Made by a program: the position numbers and the translations under genes. The notes beneath the pieces are model-generated. The model ran no database searches and had not been told where the DNA came from. It saw nothing but the letters and a program-made list of their open reading frames with translations. DNA of 33,783 nucleotides, taken from assembly GCA_021820845.1 (NCBI GenBank), contig JAKADC010000018.1, forward strand, positions 1 to 33,783, read 5' to 3'. Below are positions 13,617 through 20,278 of this stretch, in pieces. This DNA comes from Pseudomonadota bacterium (lineage in GTDB: Bacteria; Pseudomonadota; Gammaproteobacteria; Burkholderiales; Thiobacillaceae). Position 1 is the first letter of the stretch. Every line of letters begins with the position of its first letter.

Positions 13617-14777
13617 ATGAAGGAAGGCCTGTCCACCCGCTGCGTCCACGCCGGCGAGCCCCATGACCCCCAGGGTTCACCGCACGCGCCGCTCTATGCC
13701 ACGACGACGTTCAAGTTTCCCTCGACTGCGGCGCTGCTCGACGTCGTCGAGGGACGCAAGCCGGGGGCGCTCTATACGCGCTACGGCCTCAACCCGACGA
13801 TCCAGGCGCTGGAGGAAAAGCTTGCCGCGATCGAGGGCGCCGAGGCCGCGCTGGCCTTCTCCTCGGGCATGGCGGCCGAGTCCGCCCTCTTCCTCGCCCA
13901 CGGCCGCAGGGGCGTCGTCTGCCTGGGTGACGCCTACGGCGGCACGCTCGAACTCCTCGCCAGCCAGTTGCCGCAGCTCGGCGTCCCTACGCACTTCCTG
14001 CTCGCCGACGAACTCGACCGGCTGCCCGCGATCCTGCAGCAGGGCGTGGACCTGGTGTTCTTCGAGACGCCGACCAACCCGGTGCTGGAGCTGTTCGACA
14101 TCGCGGCGATCGCCGAACTCGCGCACGCGCACGGCGCGCGCCTTGCCGTGGACAACACCTTCGCCTCGCCGGTGAACCAGAATCCGCTCGCGCTCGGCGC
14201 CGATTTCGTCGTCCACTCCGCGACCAAATACCTCGGCGGCCACTCCGATCTCACCGCAGGCGCGCTGATGGGCAGCAAGGACCTGGTCATGCCAGTGTGG
14301 AACTGGCGCAAGAACCTCGGCCAGACGATCGCCCCCGAAACCGCCGCGCAGCTCGCGCGCAGCCTGCGTACGTTGACGGTGCGGGTGGCGCGTCAGAACG
14401 ACAGCGCGATGAAGATTGCCGAGGCCCTGCAGGCGCATCACGCGGTCGAGCGCGTGCTGTATCCGGGCTTGCCCGATTTTCCGGGGCACGCGCTGGCGCG
14501 GCGCCAGATGAAGGGGTTCGGCGGCATGCTCACGATCGAGATCAAGGGCGGCGGCGAGGCGGCGACGCGGGTGGCGGACGCGCTCAGGCTGTTCGCGCTG
14601 GCGCCCTCGCTGGGCGGCGTGGAGAGCCTCGTCACCCAGCCGTGCACGACCACCCATCATGGACTCACCCCCGAAGAGCGCGCGCGGCGCGGCATCTCCG
14701 ACGCCATGCTGCGCCTCTCGGTCGGGCTGGAGGACGCGGACGACCTGATCGCGGACCTGAACCGGGCGCTTGCATGA
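13617..14777 (+). CDS. Cystathionine gamma-synthase/lyase-type PLP enzyme
   Basis: A 386-residue enzyme of the Cys/Met metabolism PLP family. The PLP lysine is K204 in SATKYLGGHSD. Y27, YTRYGLNPT, the SSGMAAES segment and DNTFASPVNQNP are standard family features. Members include cystathionine gamma-synthase, cystathionine gamma-lyase, O-acetyl/O-succinylhomoserine sulfhydrylase and methionine gamma-lyase, which sequence alone does not separate reliably. Gamma-lyases also make cysteine persulfide and hydrogen sulfide. AAGGAGAAGAC precedes ATG 13617, 10 bases after tauE. The stop overlaps the start of the cysteine desulfurase (ATGA), so the two are made together, and a role in sulfur supply or persulfide production fits the neighbourhood. 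Confidence 0.9.
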   Translation: MKEGLSTRCVHAGEPHDPQGSPHAPLYATTTFKFPSTAALLDVVEGRKPGALYTRYGLNPTIQALEEKLAAIEGAEAALAFSSGMAAESALFLAHGRRGVVCLGDAYGGTLELLASQLPQLGVPTHFLLADELDRLPAILQQGVDLVFFETPTNPVLELFDIAAIAELAHAHGARLAVDNTFASPVNQNPLALGADFVVHSATKYLGGHSDLTAGALMGSKDLVMPVWNWRKNLGQTIAPETAAQLARSLRTLTVRVARQNDSAMKIAEALQAHHAVERVLYPGLPDFPGHALARRQMKGFGGMLTIEIKGGGEAATRVADALRLFALAPSLGGVESLVTQPCTTTHHGLTPEERARRGISDAMLRLSVGLEDADDLIADLNRALA

Positions 14778-15913
14778 GCGAGACGGTCTACCTCGACTGC
14801 AACGCGACCACGCCGGTCGATCCGCGCGTCGTCGACGCGATGCTGCCCTACCTGCACACGCACTACGGCAACCCGTCGTCCGACCACGCCCACGGGCGCG
14901 CTGCGAAGGCCGCAGTCGACCGGGCGCGCGCCGAGGTGGCGGCGCTGATCGGCGCGCAGCCCGAGGACATCGTGTTCACCGGCTGTGCCACCGAGGCCAA
15001 CAACCTGGCGCTGCTGGGCGCCGCGCGGGCCGCGCGATCGCACGGCCGAACCGTGCTGGTGACGTCCGCCATCGAGCACCCGTCCGTGCTGCAGCCGCTG
15101 CGCCACCTGGCGCGGGAAGGCTGGTCGGTCGCGGAACTGCCGGTGGATACGGCCGGCCGGGTGCAGGCAAGCCACGCGGCACGGCTCGTCACGCCGGAGG
15201 TCGCGCTGGTGTCGGTGATGCTGGCCAACAACGAAACCGGCAGCCTGCAGCCGGTGCGCGCGATGGCCGATCTTGCCCATGCCGCGGGCGCGCTGATGCA
15301 CGTCGACGCGGCACAGGCCGTCGGCAAGGTCGCGGTCGACGTCGACGCGCTCGGCGCCGATCTGCTGACCCTGGCGGGCCACAAGTTCTACGCGCCCAAG
15401 GGCGTGGGCGCGCTGTACGTGCGAAGCGTCGTCGTCCTCGAATCGCTGCAGTATGGGGCCGGCCACGAACGCGGCCTGCGTCCCGGCACCGAGAACGTGC
15501 CGCATATCGCCGCCCTCGGCGAGGCAGCGCGGCTCGCGCGGACGGCACTGGATCAGGATGCCGCGCGCATGACCTCGCTGCGCGACCGCCTGCATGCGCG
15601 GCTCGCCGCGGCGATTCCGGATCTGCGCCTCAACGGCCATCCGGCCGAACGCCTCCCCAACACGCTCAACGTTTCCTTTCCCCGCGTGGCGGGCTGGCAG
15701 CTCCTCGCCGCCGCGCCCGGCGTGGCAGCGTCCACCGGTTCCGCCTGCCATGCGGGAGAACACGCCGTGAGCGGCGTGCTGGCGGCGATGGGACTGAGCC
15801 GGGAAGCCGCGGCGGGCGCGGTGCGGCTGTCGCTCGGGCGTTTCACGAGCGAGGCCGAGATCGACGGTGCGGCCGAAGCCTTGATTCGCACCTGGCGTTC
15901 GCTCGCCGCATGA
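14774..15913 (+). CDS. NifS/IscS-like cysteine desulfurase
   Basis: A 379-residue class-V PLP aminotransferase-fold enzyme that takes sulfur from cysteine, forms an enzyme persulfide and releases alanine. The PLP lysine is K204 in LAGHKFYAPKGVGAL. The N-terminal YLDCNATTPVDPRV, YGNPSSDHAHG and SAIEHPSVL motifs are typical. The catalytic Cys is probably C325 in STGSACHAGEH, a variant of the usual GSACTSG loop. Class I (NifS/IscS) is suggested by loop position. It overlaps the previous stop by 4 bases and its own stop overlaps the methyltransferase start. No IscU or other Fe-S assembly gene is adjacent, which suggests a specialised sulfur-transfer role. Confidence 0.92.
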   Translation: MSETVYLDCNATTPVDPRVVDAMLPYLHTHYGNPSSDHAHGRAAKAAVDRARAEVAALIGAQPEDIVFTGCATEANNLALLGAARAARSHGRTVLVTSAIEHPSVLQPLRHLAREGWSVAELPVDTAGRVQASHAARLVTPEVALVSVMLANNETGSLQPVRAMADLAHAAGALMHVDAAQAVGKVAVDVDALGADLLTLAGHKFYAPKGVGALYVRSVVVLESLQYGAGHERGLRPGTENVPHIAALGEAARLARTALDQDAARMTSLRDRLHARLAAAIPDLRLNGHPAERLPNTLNVSFPRVAGWQLLAAAPGVAASTGSACHAGEHAVSGVLAAMGLSREAAAGAVRLSLGRFTSEAEIDGAAEALIRTWRSLAA

Positions 15914-16551
15914 CCCCTGCCGGCTACGACGCCTGGTACGCCACGCCGCGCGGACGCTGGATCGGCGACACCGAATACGCGCTGGCGTCGCGCCTGCTCG
16001 CGGCGCGGCCCGGCGACAGCCTGCTCGACGTCGGCTGCGGCACCGGCTGGTTCACCCGCCGCGCGGCGGCCGACGGCCTCGTCGCGACGGGACTCGACCC
16101 CGATCCGGCCGCGCTCGATTTCGCGCGCGCCAACAGCGACCCGGCGCTGCGCTGGGTGGAGGGCGACGCCCGCGACCTGCCGTTCGCCGACGCGAGCTTC
16201 GACCACGTGCTGTCCGTCGCCGCGCTCTGCTTCGTCGACGACGAGCGCCGTGCGGTGGCCGAAGCCGTGCGCGTGGCCCGCCGCCGCTTTGCCATCGGCT
16301 GGCTCAACCGGACGAGCCTGCTATACAGGGAGAAGGGCAGAAATGGCGGAAGCGGCGCCTATCGCGGCGCGCGCTGGCATACGGGCCGCGAGGCGAGGGC
16401 GTTGTTTCGGGGATTGCCGGTGCGCCGGCTGACCGTGCGCTCGGCCGTTTTTCTGCCTTCCGGAACGCCCTCGGCCCGGCTGCTGGAACAGGGCGCGCCG
16501 GCCGCACTGCCGTGGGGAGGTCTGGTCGTCGTGCAGGGCGAGAAAGCCTGA
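15910..16551 (+). CDS. SAM-dependent methyltransferase (class I)
   Basis: A 213-residue cytoplasmic methyltransferase. Motif I is LLDVGCGTGWFTRRAA (about residues 37-52), the acidic residue ending strand 2 is in GLDPDPAAL, and motif III is VEGDARDLPFADASFDHVLSVAALCFVDD, all as in the UbiE/UbiG-like Methyltransf_11 group. The substrate is unknown. It overlaps the cysteine desulfurase stop in an ATGA arrangement, so the three genes from 13617 form one translationally coupled unit. Detoxifying thiol or sulfide methylation would be consistent with the context but is not shown by sequence. Confidence 0.85.
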   Translation: MTPAGYDAWYATPRGRWIGDTEYALASRLLAARPGDSLLDVGCGTGWFTRRAAADGLVATGLDPDPAALDFARANSDPALRWVEGDARDLPFADASFDHVLSVAALCFVDDERRAVAEAVRVARRRFAIGWLNRTSLLYREKGRNGGSGAYRGARWHTGREARALFRGLPVRRLTVRSAVFLPSGTPSARLLEQGAPAALPWGGLVVVQGEKA

Positions 16552-16596
16552 TCGAACAAATCAGGTGCCGGTCGCAGCCGACAGGGGAGTAACAAG

Positions 16597-16790
16597 ATGC
16601 GCACATTGTTCAAGCGAGCCACGCGTGGGCCTTCGCCGTGCTTCTCAGCGTGGCCCGGGCCGATGCGGCGGAGCCGGCTTTCAAGGAAGGCGAAACGATC
16701 TTCATCGAAACCGGCGTCGAGGCGCCCGACCGCAACCCGACCCGGTACGCCTCGATGGTCGCCAAGCCGTATGCCCCGTCCAGGCGCCCG
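16597..16790 (+). pseudogene. Frameshifted 5' fragment of an exported protein
   Basis: AGGGGAG and ATG 16597 begin MRTLFKR. After about 7-8 codons the sequence makes sense only in another frame, giving HAWAFAVLLSVARADAAEPAFKEGE, a good signal peptide cleaved after ADA, and then IFIETGVEAPDRNPTRYASMVAKPYAP. One base appears lost near 16612-16620. Coding sense ends near 16790, where the sequence runs into the remnant of an opposite-strand gene. I do not recognise the mature protein. It is a decayed gene or gene remnant. Confidence 0.6.
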
Positions 16791-16799
16791 CGCAATGAC

Positions 16800-16919
16800 C
16801 CTGCCGTCGGCATCGGCCAGCCGCGCGAGACGGGCGCGGCGCGCCGTGACCATCGCGATTTCGGACATGGCGAACACGCCGTTCAGCAAGATCAATACGG
16901 TCAGAAAGAGAATTTCCAT
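16800..16919 (-). pseudogene. 5' fragment of a CorC/HlyC-type (UPF0053) membrane protein gene
   Basis: From ATG 16919 on the minus strand the frame reads MEILFLTVLILLNGVFAMSE, then IAMVTARRARLARLADAD. This is the N-terminus of the CNNM/CorC/HlyC-type transporters with CBS domains, normally above 400 residues. After about 38 residues (near 16806) the similarity stops and the frame continues into the shadow of the plus-strand fragment. The gene is therefore truncated at a junction around 16790-16806. Confidence 0.65.
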
Positions 16920-16976
16920 GGGCGATCCGAGGCCGGACGGCAGGCTGTTGCGTATCGAAACGGGCGCGGCGGCATG

Positions 16977-17010
16977 AAAAAAGCCGCGCCGGACGCCGGG
17001 CGCGGCTTTT
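16977..17010 (-). terminator. Intrinsic terminator of the hsp20 gene
   Basis: On the minus strand, AAAAGCCGCGCC (17010-16999) pairs perfectly with GGCGCGGCTTTT (16990-16979) around an 8-base loop and continues into a run of six T. It lies about 20 bases after the hsp20 stop. Confidence 0.85.
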
Positions 17011-17029
17011 CGTCCCAACCGGGGCCGGG

Positions 17030-17473
17030 TTACTGGACGGCCAGCTTTTTGGACGCCGCCGAGGCCTTTTTCGGCAGGGTCAGTTCCAGGACCCCGTCGG
17101 TGTACCTGGCCTGGGCCTTGGCCTCGTCGATGTCGTGGCCGAGGGTGAACGTGCGCGCGACCTTGCCGAAGTAGCGCTCGGAACGCAGCACCTTCTCACC
17201 TTTTTTCTCTTCCTTTTCGGTCTTGGTTTCGGCGCTGATCGAAACCTGGTTGCCTTCGATGCTCACCTGGATGTCTTCCTTCTTCACGCCGGGGATGTCG
17301 GCGTGAACGGTGTAGACGCCGTCGTTTTCCTTGACGTCCATCTTGATCTGCATCTGCGGCTGGTTTTCGAGAAGCGCGGGGCGCACGAAAAAGCCCTTGA
17401 ACAGGTCGTCGATGTCGCCGAAAGGATCGATGCGGGCGAGATTCAGAGGATCGTAGCGCGAGAGGTTTGCCAT
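17030..17473 (-). CDS. Hsp20 / alpha-crystallin small heat-shock protein
   Basis: A 147-residue small heat-shock protein, an ATP-independent holdase for unfolding proteins. The alpha-crystallin domain covers about residues 40-135, with DVKENDGVYTVHADIPGVKKEDIQVSIEGNQVSISAET and the late motif YTDGVLELTLPKK. The N-terminus MANLSRYDPLNLARIDPFGDIDDLFKGFFV is typical of bacterial class A proteins. The start is ATG 17473 with AAAGGAG 8 bases upstream. An upstream in-frame extension to 17587 lacks a ribosome binding site and crosses the promoter. A clear terminator follows. Confidence 0.95.
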   Translation of the reverse strand: MANLSRYDPLNLARIDPFGDIDDLFKGFFVRPALLENQPQMQIKMDVKENDGVYTVHADIPGVKKEDIQVSIEGNQVSISAETKTEKEEKKGEKVLRSERYFGKVARTFTLGHDIDEAKAQARYTDGVLELTLPKKASAASKKLAVQ

Positions 17474-17531
17474 GGTTCTTCTCCTTTGACAGAACGAGTG
17501 AGGAATCGGCCGCGATGGCGGCCACACACTC

Positions 17532-17559
17532 AATTTAGTTCCGCAATCGTCCAAATCAA
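17532..17559 (-). promoter_or_regulatory. Possible promoter of hsp20
   Basis: On the minus strand, TTGATT (17559-17554), 16 bases and TAAATT (17537-17532) resemble a sigma-70 promoter about 60 bases upstream of the ATG. No clear sigma-32 pair (CTTGAAA with CCCCAT) was seen. Confidence 0.45.
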
Positions 17560-17740
17560 GACCGCCGGCGCGGCTTAGCCACGGCACGCGGCGGCGGCGC
17601 GGGACCGGCCCCGCCGGCCGCGAAAACGCGCCGTTTCCCGGGGTTCATCGCGGCGTTCGCGCGGGATTCGCTCCCCCTGTGCGGCGGGGCACGAATGGTT
17701 GTAGGATGACCGGGCGTCCTAACGCGCCCGTGGAGCAGGC

Positions 17741-19195
17741 ATGGAAAGCGGAGAGCAAACATACGGTGATGCGGTGTCTCCGCGCCAGGCGCCGGAGCCC
17801 GGCGTCGATCCGCGCGTCGGACCGGATCTGGCCGTTCCGCTCGCGACCGTCATGGATCTGCTGGTCGACGCCGTCTGCGTCGTCGACGCGTCGGGGCGCT
17901 TCGTCTTTGTCAGCGCCGCCGGCGAACGGATTTTCGGCTATGCACCCGAGGAGATGATCGGCCGGCCGATGATCGGTTTCGTGTTTCCGGAAGACCGGGC
18001 GCGCACGCTGGAGCAGGTCGACGACATCGTCGGCGGGCATCCCCAGTTTCATTTCGAGAACCGCTACGTTCGGAAGGACGGCAAGGTGGTCCACGTCATG
18101 TGGTCTGCGCGATGGTCGGAGGCCGACCAGGTGAGGGTCGCCGTGGCACACGACGTGACCGAACGCAAGCGCGCCGAGTCCCGGCACGCGGCGCTCTTCG
18201 CGATTTCCGAGGCGGCGCATCTGGGCGAGGATCTGGGCGAGCTGTTTCAGCACATCCACCGGATCGTCGGCCGGCTGTTGCCGGCAGCCAATTTCTTCGT
18301 CGCGCTGTACGACGAGAGTCGGGACGAGCTGAGCTTTCCTTACCATGTCGACGAGCGCGCGCCCGCGCCCGGCCCGCAAAAACTCGATTCGACGACGCTG
18401 TGCGCCGAGATCGTGCGCACCGGACACGTCATGCTGCTCGCGCACGATGCCGGCGGCGCACCGGTCGGGTACGCCTGGCCCGACATGGGAGCCGGGGCGA
18501 TGAACTGGCTGGGCGTCCCGATCAATGCCAAGAAGGGCGTCATCGGCGCGCTGGTCCTGCAGAGCTATTCCGCCGAGATCCGATACGCGAGGGAGGACAT
18601 CGAGCTGCTGCAGTTCGTCGCCGCCCAGATTGCGCCCGTGATCGAACGCAAGCGGATGGAGAGCTGGCTTCAGCACATCGCGCTGCACGATCCGCTGACC
18701 GATCTGCCGAACCGCGAGCTGTTCCACGAGCGCCTGCAAAGCGCGCTGCAATGGGCCCAGCGCTACCAGGGATCGCTGGCGCTGCTCTATCTCGACCTCG
18801 ACCGGTTCAAGCACGTCAACGACACCCTCGGGCATTCGGTCGGCGACCTTCTCTTGCAGGAGGTGGCGCGTCGCCTCAGAAGCTGCGTGCGCGAGTCCGA
18901 CACGGTCGGGCGCATGGGCGGCGACGAGTTCCTCGTGCTGCTCCACGGCATTCCGCAGTCCGAGCAGGCCCTGCTGGTCGCGGCGAAGGTCCGGCGCGCC
19001 CTCGCCAGTCCGTTCGACCTTGGCGGCCACCGGGTGCACGTCTTCCCGAGCATCGGGGTTGCGCTTTATCCCGACCATGGCGACGATTACAAGCAGTTGA
19101 TCCGGTATGCCGACGAAGCGATGTACGACGCCAAGAAGAGCGGCGGAAACCGCTTCCGGCTTTCTTCCAGGCCCGGAGAGTCAAAGCCGCAATAA
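17741..19195 (+). CDS. PAS-GAF-GGDEF diguanylate cyclase
   Basis: A 484-residue soluble signalling protein that should make cyclic di-GMP. A PAS domain (about residues 30-145: VDAVCVVDASGRFVFVSAAGERIFGYAPEEMIG, closing DVTERKRAE) is followed by a GAF domain (about 150-305: FAISEAAHLGEDLGELFQHIHRIV to EDIELLQFVAAQIAPVIERKR). The cyclase domain (about 315-475) begins HDPLTDLPNRELF and has the intact active site GGDEF near residue 391. An inhibitory I-site RxxD (RESD) lies exactly five residues before GGDEF, so product inhibition is likely. No EAL domain and no transmembrane segment are present. GGAG precedes ATG 17741. The sensed signal is unknown. Confidence 0.93.
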   Translation: MESGEQTYGDAVSPRQAPEPGVDPRVGPDLAVPLATVMDLLVDAVCVVDASGRFVFVSAAGERIFGYAPEEMIGRPMIGFVFPEDRARTLEQVDDIVGGHPQFHFENRYVRKDGKVVHVMWSARWSEADQVRVAVAHDVTERKRAESRHAALFAISEAAHLGEDLGELFQHIHRIVGRLLPAANFFVALYDESRDELSFPYHVDERAPAPGPQKLDSTTLCAEIVRTGHVMLLAHDAGGAPVGYAWPDMGAGAMNWLGVPINAKKGVIGALVLQSYSAEIRYAREDIELLQFVAAQIAPVIERKRMESWLQHIALHDPLTDLPNRELFHERLQSALQWAQRYQGSLALLYLDLDRFKHVNDTLGHSVGDLLLQEVARRLRSCVRESDTVGRMGGDEFLVLLHGIPQSEQALLVAAKVRRALASPFDLGGHRVHVFPSIGVALYPDHGDDYKQLIRYADEAMYDAKKSGGNRFRLSSRPGESKPQ

Positions 19196-19255
19196 GCCGC
19201 GGCGGCGCGTCTTCACAGGCGGCGCAAACGACTTTCCTTCATTTCGGGATCGATC

Positions 19256-19702
19256 ATGTCCACCCATACCGTTCGCCTTCACCGTGTGCTCCGGGCCGCC
19301 CCGGAACGCATCTATCGCGCTTTCCTCGACGCCGACGCAATGGCGAAGTGGCTGCCGCCGAATGGATTCACCGGCCGGGTTCATCAACTCGAAGCGCGGA
19401 TCGGCGGCAGCTACCGGATGTCCTTCACGAATTTCACCACGCGCCAGAGCCACGCTTTCGGCGGCGAATACCTCGAACTCGTTCCGCACGAGCGGATCCG
19501 CTACACGAGCAGGTTCGACGCCCCGGAACTGCCGGGCACGATGCAAACGACGGTATCGCTGCGGGCGGTGTCCGGCGGCACCGAACTCGGCATCGAGCAG
19601 GCTGGCATACCGGCGGCGATTCCCCTCGAGGCCTGCTACCTCGGCTGGCAGGAATCGCTGGCGCTGCTCGCCCAGCTGGTCGAGGCCGAGATCCGCGAGT
19701 AG
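19256..19702 (+). CDS. SRPBCC / AHSA1-domain protein
   Basis: A 148-residue protein of the START/Bet v1-like SRPBCC superfamily, AHSA1 subgroup. Diagnostic segments are VLRAAPERIYRAFLDADAMAKWLPPNGF, EARIGGSYRMSF, GGEYLELVPHERIRYT and WQESLALLAQLVEAEI. These proteins bind hydrophobic ligands in a helix-grip fold; many are genes of unknown function. It follows the diguanylate cyclase by 60 bases. The start codon has only a weak ribosome binding site, so the operon relation is uncertain. Confidence 0.88.
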   Translation: MSTHTVRLHRVLRAAPERIYRAFLDADAMAKWLPPNGFTGRVHQLEARIGGSYRMSFTNFTTRQSHAFGGEYLELVPHERIRYTSRFDAPELPGTMQTTVSLRAVSGGTELGIEQAGIPAAIPLEACYLGWQESLALLAQLVEAEIRE

Positions 19703-19749
19703 CCCGGCGAGGGCAGGGCGCCGCCGGCAACGCGGATCGTGAAAAATGG

Positions 19750-19776
19750 AGGCGCCGCCTTCGATCGTCGGCGCCT
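19750..19776. terminator. 8-bp hairpin after the AHSA1 gene
   Basis: AGGCGCCG (19750-19757) and CGGCGCCT (19769-19776) form a perfect stem with an 11-base loop, 47 bases after the AHSA1-gene stop. There is no U-run. TATAAA at 19794-19799 could be the -10 of the next gene, without a good -35. Confidence 0.4.
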
Positions 19777-19833
19777 GCTTCCGCCCCAGAAGCTATAAAG
19801 AATGGACACCCTGCGATATCGAAGGAGGTCGCG

Positions 19834-20067
19834 ATGAGCTCGAACCTGAACGAAGTGGTCCTGCACCTTGAAGAAACGCTCGACGACGAGGCGATGACGT
19901 GGCTCGAGGACGATGTGCGCCTCGGCCCGGGCGTCGTTTCGGTGGGTCACAATCCGGACAACTGCCACATGATCATGGTGGTTTACGATTCGGAGTCCAC
20001 GCGTGCGGCCAATCTGCTCCATACCTTTCAGGAGCACGGCCTGCACGCGCAGGTCGTCGGCCTGTAA
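19834..20067 (+). CDS. Small ferredoxin-fold protein of unknown function (77 aa)
   Basis: A 77-residue protein with the strand-helix-strand-strand-helix-strand order of heavy-metal-associated-like ferredoxin folds: NEVVLHLEETLDDEAMTWLEDDVRLGPGVVSVGHN, then HMIMVVYDSESTRAANLLHTFQEHGLHAQVVGL. The metal-binding MxCxxC loop is missing, and a single Cys (C44) lies next to H45. It is probably a fold relative without classical copper binding; no function is assigned. GAAGGAGG is 7 bases upstream of ATG 19834. It is followed by a very strong hairpin upstream of nasA. Confidence 0.8.
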   Translation: MSSNLNEVVLHLEETLDDEAMTWLEDDVRLGPGVVSVGHNPDNCHMIMVVYDSESTRAANLLHTFQEHGLHAQVVGL

Positions 20068-20153
20068 GCGCACCCGGCAAGACGCGGCCTGACCCGGCGT
20101 TTCCGCCGGACCGCGGCCTCGTGGCGGTGCCCCAAATTGCGGCATGCCTTGCG

Positions 20154-20187
20154 GCCCCTGCACCGCGGATGAGCGCGGTGCAGGGGC
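20154..20187. promoter_or_regulatory. 14-bp perfect dyad between the 77-aa gene and nasA
   Basis: GCCCCTGCACCGCG (20154-20167) and CGCGGTGCAGGGGC (20174-20187) pair perfectly with a 6-base loop. As RNA it would be a strong hairpin 86 bases after the upstream stop, without a U-run. As DNA it holds TGCACC and GGTGCA, the NtrC half-sites, but 12 bases apart instead of 5. Its centre lies about 95 bases upstream of the predicted nasA start, where an enhancer would sit. Confidence 0.5.
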
Positions 20188-20238
20188 TCTATCGCGCGGT
20201 GTCGCGGCAAGCCGTTGATTCATCGGGCGGCATCGGCC

Positions 20239-20254
20239 TGGCACGCCCCCTGCT
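20239..20254 (+). promoter_or_regulatory. Sigma-54 promoter of nasA
   Basis: TGGCACG with -24 GG at 20240-20241 and -12 GC at 20252-20253 shows the exact GG-N10-GC spacing of sigma-54 promoters. The predicted start near 20265 leaves a 14-base leader containing GAGGAG before the ATG at 20279. Confidence 0.75.
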
Positions 20255-20278
20255 GACAGACAGGGCGAGGAGCCATCG

